Shown: positions 1-5,760 of the stretch, in pieces
How positions within the stretch are numbered: the first letter of the stretch is position 1
Layout of the letters: every line of letters starts with the position of its first letter
Assembly: GCA_937894665.1 (NCBI GenBank)
Contig: CALAWF010000172.1
Span: forward strand, 1 to 6,806
Source of the DNA: an uncultured bacterium
GTDB lineage: Bacteria > Cyanobacteriota > Vampirovibrionia > Gastranaerophilales > Gastranaerophilaceae
Reading direction: 5' to 3'
DNA length: 6,806 bases
Notes under the pieces: generated by a model
Told to the model about the DNA's origin: nothing
The model's input: the letters and a program-made list of their open reading frames with translations, nothing else
Databases searched by the model: none
Position numbers and translations under genes: made by a program

Positions 1-468
1 TACCCAAGAATAAAAGTGATAGGTCTAGATATTTCAGAAGAAATGTTGAAACTTGCAAAATCTAAAAATCCTATCGGTGTTTTTATGAAAGGTGATTGTA
101 CAAGTTTGCCATTTGAAAATGCTGAATTTGATTATGTAACAATGGGTTTTGGCTTGAGAAATATTGAAAATAGAAAACAAGCTCTTTCTGAAATCTATAG
201 AGTTTTGGATAATGGCGGAAAATTTTTACAATTGGATTTTGGGAAGCATAATTTTATCAGTAGAATTTTTGATTTTATTGTTCCTTTGTTTGCAAAAATT
301 ACCGGTGCAAATGAAAACCATTATAAATATCTGATAAATTCAAAAAATGAATTTCCCGAACCTGATAACTTGATTAGAGAGTTTGAAGATGCCGGGTTTA
401 AATATGTAACCAGATGTGATTATTTATTTGGTGCAATTTCAATGCAAATTATGGAAAAAAGATACTAA
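1..468 (+). CDS. ubiE: UbiE/MenG-type quinone C-methyltransferase, 3' part (5' end outside window)
   Basis: The frame is open from base 1, so the GTG at 16 is internal and the true start lies outside the window; 155 residues are visible of a family usually about 230-250 long. Visible parts are the end of the SAM-binding Rossmann fold: an acidic strand-2 end (VIGLDIS, D10 of the visible part, expected to hold the SAM ribose), the GDxxxLPF motif, the family-typical FGLRN block (about residues 50-54) and the YRVLDNGGKF strand. FGLRN followed by RVL-x-x-GG is the signature that separates UbiE/MenG from generic SAM methyltransferases. The family C-methylates demethylmenaquinone or the ubiquinone precursor in the cytosol or at the inner membrane face. 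No other quinone gene is visible, so the substrate is inferred. Its TAA overlaps the stop of the convergent dehydrogenase. Confidence 0.85.
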   Translation, partial: YPRIKVIGLDISEEMLKLAKSKNPIGVFMKGDCTSLPFENAEFDYVTMGFGLRNIENRKQALSEIYRVLDNGGKFLQLDFGKHNFISRIFDFIVPLFAKITGANENHYKYLINSKNEFPEPDNLIREFEDAGFKYVTRCDYLFGAISMQIMEKRY

Positions 469-1487
469 ATTATTCTATATTTATGACCTCCGCTTACAAA
501 ATCTTTTAATCCGTCAAAAGTTTTTTCAAGAATATAATCAACAGATTCTTGAGTTTCAAAAGACATGTGTGGAGTAATAAGAACATTTGAATATGAGTTT
601 AATTCTTTAACCACATTTGATTCTTCCAGACATTGCAGGGTTGAACGTTCTATTTTTTTGACGTCTTCAAGGCAATTTGAATCAACGCAAGCAACAACAT
701 CTAATCCTACTCCTTGAAGTTTTCCATTTTTTACATATTTGAGAAGAGTATCAAGGTTAACAAGTTCTCCTCTTGAAACATTTATAAAGTATGAATTATT
801 TTTCATCTTTTTGAATTCATTTCCGGACATTATATGATAAGTGTCTTTGTTATATGGGAGGTGAAGGGATACAATATCTGAATTTCTTAAAAGTTCATCC
901 ATTTCAACATATTTTACATTATATTTTTCTTTTAATTCTTCTTTAGGATTGATGTCGTAGGCTAAAATGTTCATATCAAATGCGTGTGCAATTTTGCATA
1001 CACTTGCTCCGATTGCACCTGTTCCAATAATTCCAAGTGTCAAATTTGCAAGATTTCTTCCTGTAAAATTATTTTTTAGGCAAGTTGAATTTTTGACCGC
1101 TAAAATTGCAGGAAATAATTGTCTGACAAGTGCTAAAATTAATGTAAAGGTAAATTGGGCAACTGAATTGTTTCCGTATTTCTCAACATTAATTATTGCA
1201 ATATTTTTGTTTATGCAAGATTTAAAATTGATATGTTCGCAACTGGTGGAACGTGTTGAAACTATTCTCAGATTTTTGAATTTTTCAATAACTTTTTCTG
1301 TAATTTCAGATGTTGTAAATACGCTGATTATCATAGCATTTTCTAAATCTTCTTTAGAAATATTTTCAACTGTTTTTTCGTTTAAACTTTCTTGAAAAAA
1401 TTTTATTTCATAGTTTTCAAATTTATTTTCTTTAAAGAAATTTTTTTCTGCTTCTCTCAAGTCAAAAATTAGCATTTTGCAAGCCAT
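465..1487 (-). CDS. D-2-hydroxyacid dehydrogenase (D-lactate dehydrogenase/VanH-like)
   Basis: A 340-residue NAD-dependent D-isomer-specific 2-hydroxyacid dehydrogenase, close to the usual 320-340. The N-terminal half (about 1-105) is the split substrate domain. The Rossmann domain has GTGAIG at 155-160 and an acidic strand end, D178, which favours NAD over NADP. The catalytic Arg is R239 (NVSRG) and the catalytic His is H307 (ITPH). The usual Glu after LDV (LDVYEGE or LDVLEGE in relatives) is not there: the sequence runs LDVVACVD (262-269). Family members reduce pyruvate or other 2-ketoacids, so a fermentative D-lactate role is plausible, but the substrate cannot be read from sequence. The start is set by AAGGAG seven bases upstream. 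The gene is divergent from grpE and convergent with ubiE, whose stop codon it overlaps. Cysteines are numerous (11 by eye). Confidence 0.85.
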   Translation of the reverse strand: MACKMLIFDLREAEKNFFKENKFENYEIKFFQESLNEKTVENISKEDLENAMIISVFTTSEITEKVIEKFKNLRIVSTRSTSCEHINFKSCINKNIAIINVEKYGNNSVAQFTFTLILALVRQLFPAILAVKNSTCLKNNFTGRNLANLTLGIIGTGAIGASVCKIAHAFDMNILAYDINPKEELKEKYNVKYVEMDELLRNSDIVSLHLPYNKDTYHIMSGNEFKKMKNNSYFINVSRGELVNLDTLLKYVKNGKLQGVGLDVVACVDSNCLEDVKKIERSTLQCLEESNVVKELNSYSNVLITPHMSFETQESVDYILEKTFDGLKDFVSGGHKYRII

Positions 1488-1494
1488 AAGTTTT

Positions 1495-1500
1495 CTCCTT
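1495..1500 (-). promoter_or_regulatory. Shine-Dalgarno site of the 2-hydroxyacid dehydrogenase
   Basis: On the minus strand this reads AAGGAG, a full-strength site seven bases before the ATG at 1487. It settles the start at that codon and not at the in-frame Met5. Confidence 0.8.
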
Positions 1501-1515
1501 TTTTAGTAATTATTT

Positions 1516-1543
1516 AAAATAAATAAGAAAATTCTATTGTCTA
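1516..1543 (-). promoter_or_regulatory. Candidate sigma70-type promoter of the dehydrogenase
   Basis: On the minus strand TAGACA (1543-1538, five of six matches to TTGACA) is followed after 16 bases by TATTTT (1521-1516, four of six matches to TATAAT). Transcription would begin near 1509, giving a leader of about 20 bases that includes the ribosome site. The region is so AT-rich that chance -10 boxes are common, so this is only a candidate. Confidence 0.35.
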
Positions 1544-1555
1544 AAAGTTTAAGAG

Positions 1556-1569
1556 AAAATAGCTATTTT
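1556..1569. repeat. 14-bp perfect AT-rich palindrome upstream of the dehydrogenase promoter
   Basis: AAAATAGCTATTTT is a perfect palindrome. It lies about 13 bp upstream of the candidate -35 box of the dehydrogenase and about 60 bp before the G+C-rich island. A dimeric regulator could bind there, but AT-rich palindromes of this length also arise by chance in this background. No known regulator consensus is recognised. Confidence 0.35.
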
Positions 1570-1627
1570 AGGTAATGAAAAACTTTCAAAAAATCGATAT
1601 TTTATAAGAAAGAAAAACACAATTTTC

Positions 1628-1782
1628 TATCCGATAGCCGAGTCTTCCCGCGACTCGAAGCGGGCATGCAAAAATGCGGCAGGATATGGGACGGTTGTCT
1701 GGCATGTTTGCATGGACTGTCAGGATAACAACCGATAAAAAGGGGACTGGTAACTATTTTAGAAACCTGTCCCTTCTATTTT
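1628..1782 (+). ncRNA. Unidentified structured element: candidate small RNA or REP/MITE-like repeat
   Basis: A G+C-rich island (58 of 105 bases over 1631-1735) in an AT-rich intergenic region, with several complementary segments. Domain 1: TATCC (1628-1632) pairs with GGATA (1682-1686), and GCC (1637-1639) with GGC (1678-1680). These enclose GAGTC/GACTC (1640-1644/1652-1656) and GCAT/ATGC (1664-1667/1674-1677). Domain 2: CGGTTGT (1692-1698) pairs with ACAACCG (1728-1734), continued inside by CTGGCA/TGTCAG (1699-1704/1718-1723). Domain 3 is the terminator-like hairpin at 1743-1773. No protein gene fits. The landmarks of SRP RNA, tmRNA, RNase P RNA, 6S RNA and the common riboswitches were not recognised. 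The plus strand is preferred because the element would end at the hairpin; a TATAAG at 1603-1608 could be a -10 box but has no good -35. A dispersed mobile repeat is the main alternative. Confidence 0.45.
1741..1782 (+). terminator. Terminator-like hairpin with U-rich tail
   Basis: GGGAC (1743-1747) pairs with GTCCC (1769-1773). After a T/T mismatch the stem continues with GGT (1749-1751) and ACC (1765-1767) around a loop of about 13 bases, and TTCTATTTT follows. On the minus strand the same hairpin is followed by CTTTTT, so it could work in both directions. It would end a transcript from the upstream island and insulate the grpE promoter. The GGGACTGG...CCTGTCCC arms also resemble REP-type hairpins handled by RAYT transposases, so a repeat end is an alternative. 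Confidence 0.5.
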
Positions 1783-1809
1783 GAATTATTAAAAAAAAAT
1801 AAATTTCCC

Positions 1810-1837
1810 TTGTGAAATCACATTGATACTCTATAAT
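1810..1837 (+). promoter_or_regulatory. sigma70-type promoter of the grpE-dnaJ operon
   Basis: TTGTGA (1810-1815) lies 16 bases upstream of a perfect TATAAT (1832-1837). Transcription would start near 1844, leaving a leader of about 26 bases with the ribosome site AAGGGG (1857-1862) seven bases before the grpE ATG. No CIRCE element (TTAGCACTC-N9-GAGTGCTAA) is present, so the HrcA control common for chaperone operons is not supported here. Confidence 0.65.
1811..1822. promoter_or_regulatory. Inverted repeat overlapping the grpE -35 box (possible operator)
   Basis: TGTGA-AA-TCACA is a perfect 5-bp inverted repeat with a 2-base centre. It covers most of the -35 box and the start of the spacer, a typical repressor position. 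The half-sites resemble those of CRP and Rex, but both of those use a 6-base centre, so this is neither consensus. The regulator is unknown. Confidence 0.4.
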
Positions 1838-1869
1838 ATATGTATATAATATTATGAAGGGGAAAAGCT

Positions 1870-2445
1870 ATGACAGATAAAAGTTCTAATCCGTTCAAAA
1901 ACGAAGATATAGTTAAAGACGAAAAAACTACAGAAGCTAAAGAAACAGAAACTCCTGTAGAAGAAGAGTCAAAAGAAGAAGAAACAAAATCAGAAGATAA
2001 TAAAAAGTTGCAAGAGGCTTATGACAAATTAAATCAACAGTACATCAGACTTGCAGCAGATTTTGATAATTACAGAAAACGTCAAGAACAAGAACGTGAA
2101 AATCTTGTAAAATACGGTACAGAAACTGCCCTTAAAAAAATGCTTGAAGTTTTAGACAACTTTGAACGTGGACAAAAGGCACTTGAAGGTGTTGAAGATA
2201 GTGAAAAAGTTAAAGAATGTTTTCAACTTGTTCACAAGCAAGTATGGGATACTTTGTCTAAATTAGGTTTGGAAGAAATCAAGGCTGTTGGCGAAGAATT
2301 TGATCCTAATTTCCACGAAGCTGTAATGCAAACCCCAACAACTGAACATCCTGAGCATACAGTAATCAATGAACTTCAAAAAGGTTACAAAGTTGGGGAT
2401 AAAATCTTGCGTCCAACATTAGTTAACGTTGCAACTCAAGGTTAA
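1870..2445 (+). CDS. grpE: GrpE, nucleotide exchange factor for DnaK
   Basis: A 191-residue cytosolic Hsp70 co-chaperone that releases ADP from DnaK. Residues 1-45 are a very acidic, Glu/Lys-rich, probably disordered tail. Residues about 45-105 form the long dimerising coiled coil (with AADFDNYRKR at 62-71, the conserved core). The C-terminal beta domain carries the family signature FDPNFHEAV (144-152) and the GYKVGDKILRPTLV strand (172-185) that contacts the DnaK nucleotide domain. Length and both signatures are normal. The start is supported by AAGGGG seven bases upstream and by a strong promoter just before it. It is the first gene of a run with dnaJ, a secreted propeller and an O-methyltransferase. 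dnaK, which often separates grpE and dnaJ, is absent from this locus. Confidence 0.97.
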   Translation: MTDKSSNPFKNEDIVKDEKTTEAKETETPVEEESKEEETKSEDNKKLQEAYDKLNQQYIRLAADFDNYRKRQEQERENLVKYGTETALKKMLEVLDNFERGQKALEGVEDSEKVKECFQLVHKQVWDTLSKLGLEEIKAVGEEFDPNFHEAVMQTPTTEHPEHTVINELQKGYKVGDKILRPTLVNVATQG

Positions 2446-2490
2446 AATTTTACAGATTTGAGGACTAGAAGGAAGTATTAAAAAAGAACA

Positions 2491-3615
2491 ATGGCAGATT
2501 ATTATGAGATATTAGGTGTTGCCAAAGAAGCAACTAAAGAAGAAATAAAGTCGGCTTTTCGTAGAAGAGCAAGAGAACTACACCCAGATGTTAACAAAGC
2601 TCCGGATGCAGAAGAAAAATTTAAAGAATTAGGCAAGGCTTATGAAACTTTGTCTGATGAAAATAAACGTGCAACTTATGACCGCTATGGCGAAGATGGT
2701 TTGAAAAACGCAGGTTTTGATACAAATGGACCTTTCGCTGGTGGATTTGGTGATATAAACGATATTTTTGAATCATTCTTCGGCGGATTCGGAGGTTTTG
2801 GATTTGGCGGCGGTGTTGACCCTAATGCTCCTCAACGTGGTGATGATTTAAGATATGATATAAAATTAAAATTTGAAGAAGCTGTTTTCGGTTGCAATAA
2901 AGAAATCAAATTTGACCACCTTGAGCTTTGTCCGGATTGTAACGGAACCGGTGCTGAAAAAGGTAGTGCAAAGAAAACATGTCCTCAATGTAATGGTTCT
3001 GGACAAGTTAAAACAGTTACAAGAACTCCTCTTGGTAATTTTGCACAAGTTACTGTTTGTCCGCATTGCCATGGTTCTGGGCAAGTAATTGATAAACCTT
3101 GCAAAACTTGTAACGGGCATGGTCAATTAAATAAAGAAAAGAAAATTGAAATAAAAATTCCTGCCGGAGTTGACAATATGTCTAAAATCCGTGTATCCGG
3201 CGGCGGCGATTGTGGAATAAATGGCGGACCTAACGGAGATTTATTTGTAGTTGTTCGTGTTGAATCATCTGATTATTACAAACGTGATGGCATAAATGTC
3301 TTTACGGAGTTAGAAATTTCTCCGGCTCAAGCTGTTGTTGGTGATAATGTTACAATCAAAACTCTTGATGGTGAAAAAACTATTCAGGTTCCTGCCGGTG
3401 CTCAACACGGTAATATTGTAAAAATTAAGGGAGCAGGTGTTCCGATTCTTACAAGACCTTCACAAAGAGGTGATCATATTGTAGTATTAAAAGTGAAAGT
3501 TCCTACTCGTTTGAATGAAGAAGAAAAAGCTCTTTATCAAAAGTTGTATGAAATTCAAACAGGAAAGAAACCTCAAAAATCTATTATGTCCAAAGTAAAG
3601 GGAGTTTTTAAATAA
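2491..3615 (+). CDS. dnaJ: DnaJ, Hsp40 co-chaperone
   Basis: A 374-residue full-length type I J-protein that delivers unfolded substrates to DnaK and stimulates its ATPase. Domains in order: J domain (about 1-68) with the essential HPD at 31-33; Gly/Phe-rich linker (about 80-110) with a DIF motif at 91-93; zinc-binding domain with four CxxCxGxG repeats at 147-154, 164-171, 190-197 and 204-211, all cysteines intact; then the two C-terminal substrate-binding beta domains and a dimerisation tail. It begins 45 bases after grpE. The nearest good ribosome site, AAGGAAG (2469-2475), is 15 bases from the ATG, farther than usual, but MADYYEILGV is the canonical DnaJ N-terminus, so the start is secure. 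Its stop is two bases before the next gene. Confidence 0.98.
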   Translation: MADYYEILGVAKEATKEEIKSAFRRRARELHPDVNKAPDAEEKFKELGKAYETLSDENKRATYDRYGEDGLKNAGFDTNGPFAGGFGDINDIFESFFGGFGGFGFGGGVDPNAPQRGDDLRYDIKLKFEEAVFGCNKEIKFDHLELCPDCNGTGAEKGSAKKTCPQCNGSGQVKTVTRTPLGNFAQVTVCPHCHGSGQVIDKPCKTCNGHGQLNKEKKIEIKIPAGVDNMSKIRVSGGGDCGINGGPNGDLFVVVRVESSDYYKRDGINVFTELEISPAQAVVGDNVTIKTLDGEKTIQVPAGAQHGNIVKIKGAGVPILTRPSQRGDHIVVLKVKVPTRLNEEEKALYQKLYEIQTGKKPQKSIMSKVKGVFK

Positions 3616-3617
3616 CC

Positions 3618-5033
3618 ATGCGTAAATTGTTGTTATCTCTAATTTTATGTTTTGCAATTTCCGGAAACGCTTATGCGACTCAGGTTTCACAAGATATTCA
3701 AGATTTTGTAAATCAAACTTTCCCTCAAACAAATTTTCGTTTTGATGGTGTAATTGTTTTGCCGGATAACACAATGTATTTACCGGTTTTTCCTGCCAAA
3801 GTTGAAGAAGTTGAAAAAGTTGGGATAAAAAGTACTTATCCTTTAAATCAAACTCTTAAACAAAAACCGGATATGGTAATTTTGAACAATAGATATGTAC
3901 TTTTGAAAGTTATAAATACAAATGGTAAAAAGACTGTTATCAATTTGATGAATCCGCCGGATGAACTTCAATCTGGTATTTTGCCACAAGATATTTTACT
4001 TCCGAAGGGCTTAGTTATTCCTGAAACTTTAAAAGGTATTATTGGTGATGTTGATGTAAATGTTACAAAAGATACCGGATTAAAAATCAATAATACAAGA
4101 ACAAAGGGTAAAAAAGCTGTTTCTCCGGTTCAAGAGTTAAATAATAAAACATTTTACATTGCAACTGGCATAAATAAAAATATCCAAGTAATTCAATCTA
4201 ATTCTAAAACGGCTGAATATTCACTTGCTCAAGATGCAATTATTAATGATATTAAATCTTATAACGGTGAATTTTTGTTGGTAACTTATTTTGATTCAAA
4301 AACAATGAATGTAATTTCTTTGATGGATGAAAAAGTTATCAAACAAATTCCTTTTGACGTTTGTCCAGAACAAATTCTGATTGATAGTAATAAAAAACTA
4401 GCTTATATTTCTTCCGGTTCAAATTCTAGTATTTATGTACTCAGCTTAGAAACTATGACATTGAAAAGACAATTGAAGGTCAACGGTATGTGCGAAAAGT
4501 TGACTTTGTCTGAAGATGGTTCAAAGATTTTCTATGTTGATAGAAATACTAATAATATTTGGGCAATGGAATTAGATAATAATTATATGTTGAAAAATAT
4601 TGGTAGTTTCCCAAATATTTCTAAAATTGCTTATGTAAACGGAAAAATTTATATCATAAGTAGAACGCAAAACAGATTGGCAATTGTTGATTACGAAACA
4701 TTAGAATTACAAGCAGAACTGGAAGTTTGTGAAAAACCGGTTGATTTGTTTGCTAAAAATGATGAATTATATATTTTAGGTGCGGCGGAAAATTTGGTTG
4801 AAGTTCTTGATACTAAAGAAGATGTGATTACCGATAAATTATTTTTAAACACAAACGCATTTGCAACAAACATCACACCTATTGATAATACTGATATGAT
4901 TATGGTTACAAATGCTCGTTCAGGTTTGTATTCAGTTATAGATACAGCAACAAAAGAAATTGTGAAAACAAGTCCGCTTGATGTTCCGGTTCGTTCAATT
5001 GTTGTTGTTGATAAGGTTAAGACGATAAAATGA
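3618..5033 (+). CDS. Exported YVTN-like beta-propeller protein of unknown function
   Basis: A 471-residue protein with a Sec signal peptide: MRK, a hydrophobic stretch (4-15) and a likely signal peptidase I cut after AYA (residue 20). There is no lipobox, so a periplasmic or secreted protein is expected. Residues about 21-165 form an unrecognised region with short beta-like segments and no clear motif. Residues about 170-465 contain repeats of roughly 40 residues of the type K-x-Y-x-x-x-(5-8)-I-x-V-x-D-x-x-T-x-x, for example LAYISSGSNSSIYVLSLET (261-279) and IYIISRTQNRLAIVDYET (344-361), consistent with about seven YVTN/Lvp-like blades. Cys249, Cys292 and Cys371 sit just before the same strand in three blades. 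Such propellers usually serve as binding scaffolds; no catalytic motif is visible. It starts two bases after dnaJ, with AAAGGGAG inside the dnaJ end 13 bases upstream, suggesting translational coupling. Confidence 0.75.
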   Translation: MRKLLLSLILCFAISGNAYATQVSQDIQDFVNQTFPQTNFRFDGVIVLPDNTMYLPVFPAKVEEVEKVGIKSTYPLNQTLKQKPDMVILNNRYVLLKVINTNGKKTVINLMNPPDELQSGILPQDILLPKGLVIPETLKGIIGDVDVNVTKDTGLKINNTRTKGKKAVSPVQELNNKTFYIATGINKNIQVIQSNSKTAEYSLAQDAIINDIKSYNGEFLLVTYFDSKTMNVISLMDEKVIKQIPFDVCPEQILIDSNKKLAYISSGSNSSIYVLSLETMTLKRQLKVNGMCEKLTLSEDGSKIFYVDRNTNNIWAMELDNNYMLKNIGSFPNISKIAYVNGKIYIISRTQNRLAIVDYETLELQAELEVCEKPVDLFAKNDELYILGAAENLVEVLDTKEDVITDKLFLNTNAFATNITPIDNTDMIMVTNARSGLYSVIDTATKEIVKTSPLDVPVRSIVVVDKVKTIK

Positions 5034-5602
5034 TTATAGAAACATTTGATAATACGACTCAAGAAGTCTTGAAAGAATTAGAAAAAACTCAAAAACAATT
5101 TTGGAATATTTCACGACCAACAGCAGAATTTTTGTACAATTTGATTGTTGATTCAAAAGCGAAAAGTGTTGTAGAAGTTGGTACATCTAATGGTTATTCC
5201 GGAATTTGGCTGGGTAAAGCTCTTAAAAAAACTGGCGGAAAATTAATTACGATTGAGTTTTATGATAAAAGATTAGATGTTGCAAAGGAAAATTTTGAAA
5301 AATGTGGTGTTGCAGATATTATTGAAACTCGAAAAGGTGATGCTGCAACAATTTTGGAATATTTACCTGAAGATTTTAAGATAGATTTTGCTTTTGTTGA
5401 TGCGAATAAATCACAATATATCAAGTTTTTTGAATTTATAAAACCACACTTAAACATTGGTGGTTATATTGCTTGTGATAATGTAATTTCTCATGCTGCA
5501 AAAGTTCAAACATTTTTGGAAGCAATAGATGCTGACCCTGATTATGAAAATGTTGTTTTACCTCTTCCGGCAGGCTTATCTTTAGGTAAAAGAATAAGAT
5601 AG
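5030..5602 (+). CDS. Class I SAM-dependent O-methyltransferase (family 3, CCoAOMT/COMT-like)
   Basis: A 190-residue cytosolic methyltransferase. Motif I is VVEVGTSNGYS (47-57), the form typical of the O-methyltransferase family 3. E76 (TIEF) should bind the SAM ribose. Divalent-metal ligands are visible as D124 (FVDANK, 122-127) and D150-N151 (CDNV), matching the Asp/Asp-Asn triad of catechol and caffeoyl-CoA O-methyltransferases. Bacterial members methylate small catechol-like or hydroxylated aromatic compounds; the substrate here cannot be predicted. Its ATG overlaps the stop of the propeller gene (ATGA), so the two are translationally coupled. It has no signal peptide and would not meet the exported propeller directly. 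The protein is slightly short for the family (about 200-220), with the N-terminal helices reduced. Confidence 0.85.
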   Translation: MIIETFDNTTQEVLKELEKTQKQFWNISRPTAEFLYNLIVDSKAKSVVEVGTSNGYSGIWLGKALKKTGGKLITIEFYDKRLDVAKENFEKCGVADIIETRKGDAATILEYLPEDFKIDFAFVDANKSQYIKFFEFIKPHLNIGGYIACDNVISHAAKVQTFLEAIDADPDYENVVLPLPAGLSLGKRIR

Positions 5603-5606
5603 TTTT

Positions 5607-5670
5607 GTCTTTTAACCAACCTATAGACTTATCAACTTATTAGCTTATAGACTTTTAACGAGCTTATTTC
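5607..5670. repeat. Imperfect short direct repeats in the spacer before the HIT gene
   Basis: TATAGACTT occurs at 5622-5630 and 5646-5654 (period 24). GTCTTTTAACCAAC (5607-5620) recurs as GACTTTTAACGAGC (5650-5663). Between and after them lie similar runs such as ACTTATTAGCTTAT. The stretch 5664-5691 is then strongly T-rich. CTATA (5621-5625) and TATAG (5646-5650) could form a weak stem, but no convincing intrinsic terminator is seen. It may be degenerate tandem duplication or simple sequence drift. Confidence 0.4.
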
Positions 5671-5747
5671 TATTTTCCTTATTCTCTTTTTATGATATAT
5701 TTACTAATAATATACGGATTTTTCGTATTGGTTATTTAATTTGAATT

Positions 5748-5753
5748 AGGAGA
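5748..5753 (+). promoter_or_regulatory. Shine-Dalgarno site of the HIT gene
   Basis: AGGAGA lies seven bases before the ATG at 5761 and fixes the start. Upstream, ATACG (5712-5716) and CGTAT (5724-5728) form a small inverted repeat. TAATAT (5708-5713) could be a -10 box, but no good -35 box accompanies it. Confidence 0.7.
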
Positions 5754-5760
5754 AATCAAG

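Noticed and set aside
16..18. GTG as a genuine start codon of the first gene
   Set aside because: The frame continues to the window edge, and the residues before it (YPRIK) fit the fold of the methyltransferase, so the gene is truncated here.
967..1395. 142-codon plus-strand open frame
   Set aside because: It lies entirely opposite the well-supported dehydrogenase gene and encodes nothing recognisable; it is a shadow frame.
1603..1753. Short open frame on the minus strand through the G+C-rich island, and a small plus-strand frame starting at the ATG near 1666
   Set aside because: Neither has a ribosome site or recognisable protein character, and both cross regions better explained by base-paired arms. 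They look like by-products of a structured or repeated element.
1628..1782. SRP RNA, tmRNA, 6S RNA, RNase P RNA or a common riboswitch
   Set aside because: The conserved landmarks of these RNAs (for example the SRP GGAAGGAAGCAGC-type loop region) are absent on both strands.
1810..1823. Rex or CRP binding site in the grpE promoter
   Set aside because: The half-sites look similar, but the centre is two bases long, where both consensus sites have six.
2866..3126. Minus-strand and +2 open frames within dnaJ
   Set aside because: They are shadows of the dnaJ zinc-finger region, whose own frame has four intact CxxCxGxG repeats.
4691..5062. 123-codon minus-strand open frame opposite the propeller 3' end
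   Set aside because: No ribosome site or family resemblance, and it spans the junction of two confident plus-strand genes.
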